Assembly (NCBI GenBank): GCA_031969655.1
Contig: DALYJX010000004.1
Location: 1-64,000, forward strand
Direction of reading: 5' to 3'
DNA: 64,000 bases
DNA from: Microseira sp003486305
GTDB lineage: Bacteria > Cyanobacteriota > Cyanobacteriia > Cyanobacteriales > Aerosakkonemataceae
Shown: positions 16,187 through 24,767 of the stretch, one piece after another
How the letters are laid out: the number at the start of each line of letters is the position of its first letter
Numbering within the stretch: the stretch's first letter is position 1
The notes under the pieces: generated by a model
Seen by the model: only the letters and a program-made list of their open reading frames with translations
What the model was told of the DNA's origin: nothing
The model's database searches: none
Position numbers and translations under genes: made by a program

Positions 16187-18367
16187 ATGAGTAAATTGGG
16201 TGTGCCATTGCCGCTGACTTCGGTAATACTGGGTTGCAACTTGTTCGTATTATCTCCCGTCTTGGCGCAAGAAAATTCGGCTAATACGACCGTTCCTGAA
16301 GTTCAAACAACTACGAACTTGACAGAGAAGAATGAGGCTACTGAGCAAGTTATTGAATTGGCAGACACTTCTGGTGCGATGTTGAAGAGGGCAGAAGCTC
16401 CAGGGCAGGAGGCAGAAGGTAATCTTCAGAAGGAGATTGAAACCCCTCTTGAAGATAAGCCAGTAAACTTTGTTCGCAGTGAGCTTGTACCAAGAACTCT
16501 TTTCAGTCGCCAGGAGGCAGAGGACAGAAGCAACAAATCAGATAGCAATAGCGAAGCGTATACCCTTCGGGATGCTATGCTCTTCGACCATGCTCCGCAA
16601 ACGCTTAGAGCGAGTCTTCCCCCAAGGGGCGACGCCAAGGGCGAACGAGCGTCAGCGGTAGCGAGGCTACGAACGTCAGGGGATTCGACCCCTCCTGATT
16701 TGGAGTCACTGAACGGGAGTTCAGTGGAGGTCTTAAACCCTTGCTCTATGAGGTCGCAGCAGAGACTCCAGGGCAGTATTCCTTCTGCCTCCTGCCCTCT
16801 GCCTTCTGCCTCTCTCAAGCAACCTCAAGTCCAAGAAATTCCTACTAACCCATTAGAGTCGCCCCAACTCTATAGCCAACCTCCAGATTTGATGGAGAAC
16901 GTTACTCGTGTCGAAGATTTGCGCGATGTTAGTCCTGGAGATTGGGCTTATGAAGCGTTGCGAAGCTTGGTAGAAAAATATCGTTGCATTGCTGGTTCTG
17001 GTCAAGGGACTTTTGAGGGCAATCGTGCTATAACCCGTTATGAATTTGCTGCTGCTTTTAATACTTGCTTACTCAAGATTGGACGTATAATTTATAGCTT
17101 GAGCAATACGTTCCCTAATCAAGAAGACTTAGCAGTTGTACAAAGGCTTCAAGCCGACTTTGCTACAGAGCTAAAAACTCTTACTACTAGAGTAGATAAC
17201 TTAGAACAACGAGTCACCAATGCCAACGAGCATCAATTTAGCACGACTACAGTTGTCCGGGGGACAGTAGATTTTAATTTAATCAGTGCTTTTGGAGACG
17301 AAAAAGCTGTTGCTTCTGGGAGTAATCCAAGGGAAGACTTGAATGAAAATCTTACTTTATCAGCGCGGGTAAATCTCAATTTTGATACCAGTTTTACAGG
17401 GAAAGACCGCTTGCGGACTAATATTCGAGCTGGAAATGTTAGCAATTTTGGTAACAGTGTTACTGGAACCGATATGACTCGCCTGATTGGTACTGTTAAT
17501 ACGGGTGGCGATATTACGCTAGGTTCGTTGTTTTATGAGTTTCCGATCGCAGGCAAACGTGGTAGAGTTGCGATCGCACCGGCTGCTGACTTTCCCACTC
17601 GCATTTTTCCGGCACTCAATCCTGTTTCTTCGATTTCTAATTTTGGTGCTGAAAGTCCTATCTACTCATTTGCTTTTGGTACAGGGGCTGTAGTTTACTA
17701 TAATTTCACCGATCAATTGGCTGCCGGTGTCAGTTATTTAACCACGAGTGGGGGCAATCCACTGGAAGGACTCTTTGGCGATCAGTATACGGCTTTAGCT
17801 CAGGTAACTTATACTCCGTCTAATAGGTTAGCGATCGCTTTTACCTATGGTCGTTACTATGCTTCAGAACCCGGTTCAAGCATTAGTGTAACGGGGAGTA
17901 AGGGCAGCAGGTTTGCTCAGTTGCCTTTTGGTGGAAGTACGGCGACATCCTCTAATGCTTATGGCTTACAGTTTACTTACAAGTTGAGCGATCGCTTGAT
18001 TTTAGGCGGTTGGGTTAGCTATTTTAATGCGCGAGCTGAGAGTTCGCCTAGTGTTAATGGTTTAGATGGTTCAATGGGAGCTAATGCTGATATCTGGAGT
18101 TGGGCTGTTACGGCGGTAGTGCCAGATTTGGGTAAGTTAGGTAGCCAGTTAAATTTTGTTTTGGGTATGCCTCCGAAGGTGACAAGTAATGATGTTGCTT
18201 CTCGTTTAGATAGGGATACGTCGATGCATTTTGAGCTATCTTATCGTTATCCAATTAGTAATAGGGTTTTTATTACTCCGGGTGTTTTGTTGATTACTAA
18301 TCCGGAGCATAATGCTGCTAATGACAGTATTTGGATTGGATTATTGCGAACTACTTTTACGTTTTAA
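16187..18367 (+). CDS. Iron-uptake-type porin: SLH domain plus OprB-like barrel
   Basis: A 726-residue cyanobacterial outer-membrane porin. The signal peptide is MSKLGVPLPLTSVILGCNLF to about residue 28 (VLAQ). The SLH domain lies at about 245-300 (LRDVSPGDWAYEALRSLVEK, AITRYEFAAAFNTCL) and would bind peptidoglycan. A short coiled coil follows (LQADFATELKTLTTRVDNLE). From about 355 to the C-terminal Phe is a beta-barrel with repeated aromatic girdle strands, ending LLRTTFTF. Residues about 65-225 are an abnormally long linker partly encoded by dispersed repeats: STRR heptamers (EAPGQEAEG; SASCPLPSAS) and a palindromic stretch at about 16540-16690. Family members usually reach the SLH domain within about 60 residues. 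Substrate (iron or other small solutes) is inferred from family only. Confidence 0.85.
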   Translation: MSKLGVPLPLTSVILGCNLFVLSPVLAQENSANTTVPEVQTTTNLTEKNEATEQVIELADTSGAMLKRAEAPGQEAEGNLQKEIETPLEDKPVNFVRSELVPRTLFSRQEAEDRSNKSDSNSEAYTLRDAMLFDHAPQTLRASLPPRGDAKGERASAVARLRTSGDSTPPDLESLNGSSVEVLNPCSMRSQQRLQGSIPSASCPLPSASLKQPQVQEIPTNPLESPQLYSQPPDLMENVTRVEDLRDVSPGDWAYEALRSLVEKYRCIAGSGQGTFEGNRAITRYEFAAAFNTCLLKIGRIIYSLSNTFPNQEDLAVVQRLQADFATELKTLTTRVDNLEQRVTNANEHQFSTTTVVRGTVDFNLISAFGDEKAVASGSNPREDLNENLTLSARVNLNFDTSFTGKDRLRTNIRAGNVSNFGNSVTGTDMTRLIGTVNTGGDITLGSLFYEFPIAGKRGRVAIAPAADFPTRIFPALNPVSSISNFGAESPIYSFAFGTGAVVYYNFTDQLAAGVSYLTTSGGNPLEGLFGDQYTALAQVTYTPSNRLAIAFTYGRYYASEPGSSISVTGSKGSRFAQLPFGGSTATSSNAYGLQFTYKLSDRLILGGWVSYFNARAESSPSVNGLDGSMGANADIWSWAVTAVVPDLGKLGSQLNFVLGMPPKVTSNDVASRLDRDTSMHFELSYRYPISNRVFITPGVLLITNPEHNAANDSIWIGLLRTTFTF

Positions 18368-18712
18368 TGAAAACCTGAAGTGTATGAGTAAACATTGCAT
18401 GAGAGTTCGACGATTTTGCGATCGCAGGCAAAGTAGATGTATTTCTCCTACTTTTCCTACTTTACTTCCTTGTGTAGTCGCAACCCATTAGTGGTGATGA
18501 CACAGGGACATGCGTTGACATCAATCAAGAGCCGTTTTCACAACTGGTAGCTCAAGTCGAGTTGCTTCATATAATTGTCCTGATGAATTTTCCTACTTTT
18601 CCTACTTGATTTATTAGAATTTTGGGTTAATCTGGGTAAATGGAAGAATTTAACGAGCAACCCAGCCAGATAATTGGATTGCCTTCTAACTCATAGATTA
18701 AGAAAGAAAAAA
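18368..18712. other. Intergenic region with TTTTCCTACTTTTCCTA motifs
   Basis: No gene. Motifs TCCTACTTTTCCTAC at about 18445 and 18595 match the tandem repeat near 5.8 kb. A short purine-rich stretch (AAGAAAGAAAAAA) before 18713 may serve as the ribosome site of the next gene. Confidence 0.5.
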
Positions 18713-19921
18713 ATGATGAAGTTTCAAGACCTAACTCAACACGAAGTTGAAGCCCTTAAACAAAAATATAACTTTGCCGATGCCCATACTCATCAATCAC
18801 AATCTCCTTCCCAACTAGAGATTGTGAGAAACTTGCCTGAATTATGGCTTGAAGCCGAAAAAACTAAGCAAGAAATATTAAACAATAAGTTTGTAGAGAC
18901 CTTTTATAAAATGAGGGGCTTGGAATCTGCTTTAAACCCCAACAATGTTATGCTTTATTATGCGGCTTCTATTGCCACCATTCACATAGCCAACTATCTT
19001 TTGAAAAAACGATTGAGCGTGAGTTTACTTGAACCTTGCTTTGATAATCTCTATGAAATATTGTCACACCTTTCAATTCCCATATCTCCTTTAAAAGAGG
19101 GGTTATTACACGACGCCGATAAAATTTATGAAAATCTCAAAACTCATGTCAAGAGTGATGCGCTATTTATGGTAGACCCTAATAACCCAACAGGATTCAC
19201 GCTGCTGGGTCAGAAAAACAAAAAGGCTTTTGAAAAGGTAGTTCAGTTTTGTAAAGACTATGATAAGATACTTATTGTAGATTATTGCTTCGCCAATTTT
19301 TTGATGAACGATGAGGAAATTGAACTTTATGATATTTATAAAGTCTTAAAGGAATCAGGCATTAAATATATGGCAATTGAAGACACCGGGAAAACCTGGC
19401 CGATTCAGGATGCCAAAATTGCCATGCTGAAAGTCAGCGACAGTCTTTACGAAGAAATGTACAGCATTTATACGGCATATATCCTTAATGTATCTCCTTT
19501 CATTCTCAATTTCCTTACAGAATACTTGTTAGATTCCCAAAACTGCCAGTTTGCTTCCATAAAAAATCTCTTAAATACAAACAGAAAGATTTTAGAAGAA
19601 AAATTTCGAGGTACTATGTTAAAACCGCTCAAGCCACAGGGTAAAGTCAGTGTCGCCTGGTGTGAAATCAGGGAGCCTAATCTCACGGCGACTGAACTGC
19701 AAAGAATTTTATATGAAGAGGGAGTCTACGTTTTACCAGGAACCTACTTTTTCTGGCACAATCCTGACCAAGGCGAGAAATACATCAGAATCGCTCTAGC
19801 GCGAGATACTGATAATTTTACTGAGGGTATGTTTTTAATTAAGAACATACTAGACAGGCTAGATAAAAACTTCTCTGCTCAACTAGCCGCAGTGCAACAT
19901 CTTTCACCATCCGGGGGGTAA
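18713..19921 (+). CDS. PLP-dependent arginine oxidase/hydroxylase-like enzyme (MppP/RohP family)
   Basis: A 402-residue fold-type-I PLP enzyme. Key strings are VDPNNPTGFTL (about 163), an Asp-containing LIVDYCFANFL (PLP pyridine N, about 198), and AIEDTGKTWPIQDAK with the Schiff-base Lys (about 229). The C-terminal RIALARDTD holds the substrate-carboxylate Arg. The N-terminal NFADAHTHQSQSPSQLEIV and the EDTGK-WP catalytic loop resemble what I recall of MppP/RohP, O2- and PLP-dependent L-arginine oxidases giving 4-hydroxy-2-ketoarginine. A generic aminotransferase or a cyclodehydratase of the GntC type is the alternative. An upstream codon at 18674 exists, but the ATG at 18713 gives the family N-terminus. 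A DHDPS-fold aldolase gene follows 77 bp later, echoing the rohP-rohR pairing of azomycin biosynthesis. Confidence 0.65.
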   Translation: MMKFQDLTQHEVEALKQKYNFADAHTHQSQSPSQLEIVRNLPELWLEAEKTKQEILNNKFVETFYKMRGLESALNPNNVMLYYAASIATIHIANYLLKKRLSVSLLEPCFDNLYEILSHLSIPISPLKEGLLHDADKIYENLKTHVKSDALFMVDPNNPTGFTLLGQKNKKAFEKVVQFCKDYDKILIVDYCFANFLMNDEEIELYDIYKVLKESGIKYMAIEDTGKTWPIQDAKIAMLKVSDSLYEEMYSIYTAYILNVSPFILNFLTEYLLDSQNCQFASIKNLLNTNRKILEEKFRGTMLKPLKPQGKVSVAWCEIREPNLTATELQRILYEEGVYVLPGTYFFWHNPDQGEKYIRIALARDTDNFTEGMFLIKNILDRLDKNFSAQLAAVQHLSPSGG

Positions 19922-19998
19922 ACGCGAGAAAACTAATGGAAGATTTTTAGAGTTTGAAAACTCATTGCTACTAACAAACTGAGATACCAGGTAAGGCA

Positions 19999-20892
19999 AT
20001 GCAATGGAAGGGTGTAATGCCAGCTATCACTACTGGCTTTAAGAAAAATTTAACCATCGACGGCTCCCATATAACCAGACACATTAACTGGTTGGTGGAT
20101 AATGGATGCACGGGTATTGTTGCTAATGGCACACTCGGCGAAGCCACCTCATTAAGTTTTGATGAAAAAATACAGGTTCTGCACACTTGTATCGAAGCAG
20201 TAGGTTCGCGCGTACCTGTCATTTCCGGAATTGGCGCGATGACGACAGCGCAAGCAGTAGCTTTAGCCCAAAAAGCAGCGTCTGTAGATTGTAGCGGTTT
20301 AATGGTTTTGCCTCCCTATCTTTACAGCACAGATTGGCGTGAAATGAAAGGACATGTGGCGGCTGTAATTGAGGCGACAGAGCTTCCTTGTATGTTATAC
20401 AATGACCCAGTTGCCTACGGGACTGATTTTTTGCCAGAGCAGATTGCTGAACTTGCTGGCGAACATTCTAATCTTTGTGCTGTTAAGGAAGCAACGACGG
20501 ACGTGCGTCGAATCACGGCTATCCGTGCATTAGTTGGAAAGCGACTGTCTATTGCTGTTGGCATGGATGATGTTTTGGTGGAAGGCATAGCAGCAGGAGC
20601 AATAGGTTGGGTGGCGGGAACTGCCAATGCTTTGCCTGCTGAATGCGTAGCTCTTTTTAATTACGCCATGCAAGGGGACAACGACAAAGCTTTTCATCTT
20701 TACAAGTGGATTATGCCCTTAATGCGACTCAATGCTGTGCCTAAGTTTGTGCAGATGACTAAGCTGATGCAGTCGGTTGTTGGTTGGGGAAATACCACGG
20801 TACGTCCCCCACGATTAGAACTGGAAGGAACTGAACTTCAGACAGCTCTCAACATTATTAAAACAACTTTGTCACAGCGTCCAAAACTCTAA
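19999..20892 (+). CDS. DHDPS/N-acetylneuraminate lyase-fold aldolase
   Basis: A 297-residue class I aldolase of the DapA superfamily. The TIM barrel shows NGTLGEATSLSFDEK (GTxGE, about 43-47), the catalytic Tyr in MLYNDPVAYG (about 134) and the Schiff-base Lys in CAVKEATTD (about 158). Members condense or cleave pyruvate with an aldehyde. Housekeeping DapA is possible, but the neighbours argue otherwise. It directly follows an MppP/RohP-like gene, and in azomycin biosynthesis a DHDPS homologue (RohR) cleaves 4-hydroxy-2-ketoarginine to guanidinoacetaldehyde and pyruvate. A retro-aldol role on an arginine-derived ketoacid is therefore inferred. Same strand as the flanking oxygenase and methyltransferase genes. 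Confidence 0.8.
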   Translation: MQWKGVMPAITTGFKKNLTIDGSHITRHINWLVDNGCTGIVANGTLGEATSLSFDEKIQVLHTCIEAVGSRVPVISGIGAMTTAQAVALAQKAASVDCSGLMVLPPYLYSTDWREMKGHVAAVIEATELPCMLYNDPVAYGTDFLPEQIAELAGEHSNLCAVKEATTDVRRITAIRALVGKRLSIAVGMDDVLVEGIAAGAIGWVAGTANALPAECVALFNYAMQGDNDKAFHLYKWIMPLMRLNAVPKFVQMTKLMQSVVGWGNTTVRPPRLELEGTELQTALNIIKTTLSQRPKL

Positions 20893-20972
20893 AAGTACAG
20901 CAACAGACTCAATCAAAAAAATGACCACTATAAGGCCAAAAATGATAGCGTTAATCTTGACGGGGGATAATA

Positions 20973-21248
20973 ATGGTTAATCCAACGAAATTTCGGGAGA
21001 CGGTCTTATCAACCCGTGACAGCCAGCAGATACGCACAACCCGTCCTATGTCGTCAGAGCAAATTGCTCAATATCACGAAGACGGATATGTTATAGTCCC
21101 CGGTTTCTTTGACCCTGAAGAAGTCGAACCCGTGCGGATAGCCTGTGAAGAAGAACCAAGTCAATCGCTTGGCTTGTGCTTTTGCAGCCTTGAGCGTCAA
21201 ATTGGCAGAAAATTGAAGATGCGATCAGCTTCGAGTAAGTCGGCGTAA
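20973..21248 (+). pseudogene. Phytanoyl-CoA dioxygenase-like, N-terminal fragment
   Basis: A 91-residue remnant. Residues 27-66 carry the characteristic PhyH start (QIAQYHEDGYVIVPGFFDPE, then EVEPVRIACEE). After that the sequence diverges into unrelated residues and stops. The HxD and distal His that bind Fe(II) in the family are absent, so it cannot be an active oxygenase. It was probably part of the same tailoring set. Confidence 0.7.
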
Positions 21249-21429
21249 ATAAATTCCTTTTGGTAAAGAGATTGTGTTGTCTGATGTCAAAGCTTGCTAC
21301 AAAAGCGATTCACCCTAATTTACATTTTGTACTTATTTAGTTCATTTCTGCATCTACTTAAAGCCATAGGCGATCTGCTGAAAGCAGCAGCGCTTCGCTA
21401 TCGCAAAAGTTACGGAGGAAAATTAGGTC

Positions 21430-22338
21430 ATGGATATAAAAATCAATCCCCTATATAATGAGTTGGGTAAAATTATTTTACCTAATGAAAAAGTAGATAT
21501 TTTAGAACTAGATAAAACGGAAGTTATTAACTCGTTTACTGCTTATAGTCTTGTACTTTTTAGAGGGTTTGATATAAATACAGATAAATTCAAGAAATTT
21601 ACAGAATTGTTTAGTACTAACTTTATGTCTTATGTGGGGGGTGCCTATAGTAGGAAAATGATTAATGGTGACGAAACTCTTTTATCTGTAACAGAAGCTG
21701 GAGACAGCGAAGATGATTCAGCAATTCCTTTACATGGAGAAATGTATTATAAAAAGCAAAAACCAACTCTAGTTTGGTTTTATTGTGCAAACCCAGCCTT
21801 GAAGGGTGGAGAAACCACAGTCTGTGACGGTTTCCAGATTTATAACAACTTAAATTCTTCTACGCAAAAGTTATTTGAGGAAAAACGTATAAAATACATA
21901 CGTAATTATCCGGATGGAAAATGGCAACAAATATATGGTACTGATGACTTGATGATTGTCAAACAAGTTTGTGAGTCAAATCACATACAGTTGACAGTAA
22001 ATAAAGATAAATTTATCACTACAGAATATGTTTGCTCGGCAATTATTAAGAGTAGATGCGGTCAACATAGGGTGTTTATTAATAATCTTTTGCCCGTAAT
22101 AGAGCAGGAATTTACCTACGGAAGTAAGGTTAGTATTGTTAGGTTTGAAGATGGCACAAAAATACCAGAAACTGCTATCAGAGAAGTTCAGGAAATAGCC
22201 GAGCAACTAACTCATCTTATCAAATGGCAAAAGCATGATATTTTGATGGTTGACAATACCAAATTGCTCCATGGGAGAAAAACTTTTTATGACAATCAAA
22301 GAAATATTTACGTGAGGCTTTGTGAGTCCAATTTTTAG
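21430..22338 (+). CDS. TauD/TfdA-like Fe(II)/2-oxoglutarate oxygenase
   Basis: A 302-residue oxygenase. The N-terminal YSLVLFRGFDINTDKF (about 38-53) is typical of the family. The iron ligands are an HxE motif in IPLHGEMYYKK (about 100) and a distal His in TKLLHGRKTFYDN (about 279). An Arg about 12 residues further (IYVRLCES) would bind 2-oxoglutarate. The HxE variant is known in amino-acid hydroxylases such as VioC-type arginine hydroxylases and in clavaminate synthase, so hydroxylation of an arginine-derived substrate is plausible. A strong GGAGG lies 5' of the ATG. It precedes an aminotransferase fragment and the guanidine methyltransferase. A fragment with the same YSLVLFR-FDIN motif sits at 42655 before the NRPS gene. 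Confidence 0.82.
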   Translation: MDIKINPLYNELGKIILPNEKVDILELDKTEVINSFTAYSLVLFRGFDINTDKFKKFTELFSTNFMSYVGGAYSRKMINGDETLLSVTEAGDSEDDSAIPLHGEMYYKKQKPTLVWFYCANPALKGGETTVCDGFQIYNNLNSSTQKLFEEKRIKYIRNYPDGKWQQIYGTDDLMIVKQVCESNHIQLTVNKDKFITTEYVCSAIIKSRCGQHRVFINNLLPVIEQEFTYGSKVSIVRFEDGTKIPETAIREVQEIAEQLTHLIKWQKHDILMVDNTKLLHGRKTFYDNQRNIYVRLCESNF

Positions 22339-22369
22339 TTTAGACTTTACCATTGGCGTGATTAACTAT

Positions 22370-22765
22370 ATGATGGCTAAACATTCATTGTTGAATTGGC
22401 GAAAAATTCTGCCCAAATATGGAGGATTGATAGTGAAAAACGCCACTTGCTTGCGCGAATTAATTGAGCGAAATCATGACCTCATTGATTGGATCGAACC
22501 TGAAGCGGGAATGGTCGCTTTTCCCTTTTTTAAAACTCTCAATAGTCAAGACTTTGTTTGCCGATTAGTGCAAGAAACTGGAGTATTGGTATTACCAGGA
22601 GAATCGTTTGATTGTCCGGGTCATTTTCGCATCACTTTAGGTGTTGAACCCGAGCGTTTTCAAAAAGCCATCAACAAACTTGACATGCTCCCCAACATTC
22701 AGTATTATGGGAAAGGGCTGTTGTTTAGTCAAAGCTCTACGATCGCTAAGAAGATCGAAGGATGA
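22370..22765 (+). pseudogene. Aminotransferase class I/II, C-terminal fragment
   Basis: Encodes only the small C-terminal domain of a fold-type-I aminotransferase: LNWRKILPKYGGLIVKN, IEPEAGMVAFPFFK, ETGVLVLPGESFDCPGHFRITLG (with the carboxylate-binding Arg) and a final helix. The PLP-binding large domain with its Lys is missing. The fragment begins within 35 bp of the oxygenase stop. This suggests deletion fused the two regions. It differs from the MppP-like gene, so the original pathway probably had a second PLP enzyme. Confidence 0.7.
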
Positions 22766-22808
22766 TAAGGCGAAGTTACAAAAAGTAAAAATAGGAGGAA
22801 TAAAACAC

Positions 22809-23525
22809 ATGGAATTAGAATCACCAAATGAAAAAAATGAAAGACCATCTCGGGTAGAGTTGGGTATCATAAGTGAGGATTGTTTCGAGGAACAACTTAA
22901 GAAGAAACTATTCACCAAGCATCCCAGCGATTGGAAAGACGCTCCAGCAAAAATTAGCGAGGACAAGTTGGAAATACTAAACCGTTCAATTATGGAGAGG
23001 TGGGAAGAACATTTAATGAAGGAACTTGCCGAGATCGCTACATCCAAGGGAGGAACAATTCTTGAGGTTGGATTCGGCCTTGGTATCTCAGCCGGATACA
23101 TACAACAACATGAAATTGTGGAGCATTTTATAATAGAAGCCAATTCTGACGTTTTTAGAAAACTTGAAGAGTTTGCGCGGCAAGCAAAACACAAAGTAAC
23201 ACCTATTTTTGGATTGTGGCAAGAGGTCGTTGATTCACTCCCAAGTGAAAGTTTTGATGGGATTTTATTTGACCCCGCTATTTTAAGTGAAGATGACTAC
23301 AAGTATGGGCGCACTGACTTTGTTAAACACGCCTATCGTCTTTTAAAAAAAGGAGGTGTGTATACTGAGTATACTGCCATGACTGAACTAACGCCTGCTC
23401 ATAGTCAATTTTTAAATAAACTCGGCTTTACCGAGATTAGTGCAAAACTCTGTTCTGTGAATCCGCCAAAAAGTTGTCCCTATTGGGATAAACCCGTCAT
23501 GATAGCTCCTACCATAATTAAATAA
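22809..23525 (+). CDS. Guanidinoacetate methyltransferase-like SAM methyltransferase
   Basis: A 238-residue SAM-dependent methyltransferase. Motif I is GGTILEVGFGLGISAGYIQ (about 78-96). HFIIEANSDVFRKLEEFA carries the acidic SAM ribose contact (Glu in IIEAN). FGLWQEVVDSLPSESFDGIL and a late LLKKGGVYTEYT follow. These strings, especially WxExxMKELA before motif I and EHFIIEAN, match guanidinoacetate N-methyltransferase (GAMT) and related arginine N-methyltransferases. N-methylation of a guanidino group is the likely reaction. The start at 22809 follows an AGGAGG ribosome site at about 22792; the frame extends upstream but without family similarity. It fits the arginine-derived pathway suggested by the neighbouring genes. 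A truncated paralogue lies at 29577. Confidence 0.78.
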   Translation: MELESPNEKNERPSRVELGIISEDCFEEQLKKKLFTKHPSDWKDAPAKISEDKLEILNRSIMERWEEHLMKELAEIATSKGGTILEVGFGLGISAGYIQQHEIVEHFIIEANSDVFRKLEEFARQAKHKVTPIFGLWQEVVDSLPSESFDGILFDPAILSEDDYKYGRTDFVKHAYRLLKKGGVYTEYTAMTELTPAHSQFLNKLGFTEISAKLCSVNPPKSCPYWDKPVMIAPTIIK

Positions 23526-23831
23526 CCGATCTCGCCTTTGTCCGGATTTTACTGTCTCTCTATTTCGTGAAGTGATGCGGTGCTTCAAGGATGGGAGACT
23601 CAAACCACTTCCTCATAAGGTATTCCCCCTTTTTGAGGTGGTGAGCCAAACCCTTTCAATGGAAGTTTGAGGGCTTCCAGACATAAGCTAGGCTGGTGGG
23701 TTATTTCTGCCGCGCTGGTCTAGTATGTCGTACATGGGCTGTATGTAGCTTTTGAGTTGTTGTTTTGGAAGACCATAACTCTACTACATCTGCCCTCTCT
23801 CTTCATACTCCTTTTTTGGCTAAGGTATTGA
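23526..23831. other. Hairpin-rich spacer, possible IS200/605-type end remnant
   Basis: No gene. Stems include ACCACTTCCTCA...TTGAGGTGGT (about 23605-23643) and GGAAG...CTTCC (about 23660-23679). These stop 20 bp before TTATTTCTG at 23701-23709, a string also found beside the IsrB and IscB elements. It may be an orphan element end; this is tentative. Confidence 0.35.
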
Positions 23832-24155
23832 TTATTTAGGAGCTTTTCGAGCAATTCTTGCTTCTTCTAGCCAACCATCAACCAGCGCTTGATGGTTTTT
23901 TACCCACTCTTCGGCATGACGACGGATATCTTTTGAGTCATTTTTACCCTCATGGACGAGTTTTTCTTCAGTGATAATATCCTCAAAAGGAACCTGAATC
24001 TGTTCAAACCAACGTTTGGCGACTGGGTTAGCCGACAAAAATTGCCGGGAGACCACAAAACGCGCTTTATCCACAGCAAATCCTAGATTCTTCCCATCTG
24101 CCGTAGTATCCTTTGGTGTCATCCCTTTTCCCATTTCTCCTGGTAAAGAGGTAAA
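23832..24155 (-). pseudogene. ProX-like glycine-betaine binding protein, C-terminal fragment
   Basis: Last ~105 residues of an OpuAC/ProX-type binding protein (FTSLPGEMGKG, KNLGFAVDKARFVVSRQF, VKNHQALVDGWLEEA). It is closely similar to the C-terminus of the intact proX at 43748. The upstream part is replaced by the terminal repeat of the IS at 24156. Sequence beyond the IS does not resume proX, so the junction is a rearrangement, not a simple insertion. Confidence 0.85.
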
Positions 24156-24262
24156 TTGGACTTTGGACAAAGAGGAAATAAATTCGCGAGTTTTAGACGC
24201 GAAGCAAGTTTTTGTTTAATAGGCCAGCCGTAACTATAGCTCCCTCCTTACTTATGAGCGAA

Positions 24263-24691
24263 TCAATCGCGTTTCTCTGGGATAGTTTCACTTTCACCGT
24301 CGTAATATAAATCAATTAAACTGTTAGTTAAAGAATTAATCACCTGCTCAAGTTCATCAATTTGGGCACGTCTTAAAACTTGAACCACCGCTGCGATATG
24401 CTCTTCACTACCAGCCCGTCCTAAATGTTTATACTTACTCTTTTTTTGGCGATCTTTGGTTTGCTCAAAAATCTCATTAGTAGCTTGGAGTTTATAATAC
24501 CAATAAACTTTTTGTCGTTGTCGTACCTGATATCGAGCTACATAGCAACCCTTGGGAGCTACTTCACCTTCATCAAAAATTTGTTGAATTTTTACTTTGA
24601 CTTCAGCAATAGTAGCAGTTAAACGCTCAGCTCTTTTAGTTAAATCGGGAGCTAGCTTCGGCTTATGGTGACTCATAGTTGGCTTGCTCAA
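24263..24691 (-). CDS. IS-associated small protein (DUF6788-like)
   Basis: A 142-residue charged protein of unknown role, encoded divergently from the transposase inside the same inverted repeats. Central strands carry GCYVARYQVRQRQKVYWYYK (about 48-67), then KYKHLGRAGSEEHIAAV and a helical C-terminus. The YWYYKL/HLGRAG pattern recalls the DUF6788 family found beside transposases; I am not certain of the number. It may be an accessory DNA-binding protein or regulator. The start could also be a few codons downstream at the second Met. Confidence 0.6.
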   Translation of the reverse strand: MSKPTMSHHKPKLAPDLTKRAERLTATIAEVKVKIQQIFDEGEVAPKGCYVARYQVRQRQKVYWYYKLQATNEIFEQTKDRQKKSKYKHLGRAGSEEHIAAVVQVLRRAQIDELEQVINSLTNSLIDLYYDGESETIPEKRD

Positions 24692-24767
24692 AAGAGATAT
24701 GTCCTAGTTAAATGGTAAAATACCTTCGCGATTGTAAAACGCGAATAGAGAAAATTTACCAATTTTT

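Noticed and set aside
16426..16818. 130-residue minus-strand ORF inside the porin
   Set aside because: It is the antisense of repeat-derived linker sequence; the porin frame has domain evidence on both sides.
22637..23194. 185-residue minus-strand ORF over the methyltransferase
   Set aside because: It is a shadow of the methyltransferase frame, which has SAM motifs and a good ribosome site.
18713..23525. Guanitoxin (anatoxin-a(S)) cluster
   Set aside because: An MppP/GntC-like PLP enzyme, an oxygenase and a methyltransferase are suggestive. However, I find no arginine hydroxylase, PLP aldolase, kinase or transporter of that pathway, and the DHDPS-fold gene fits the azomycin-type route better.
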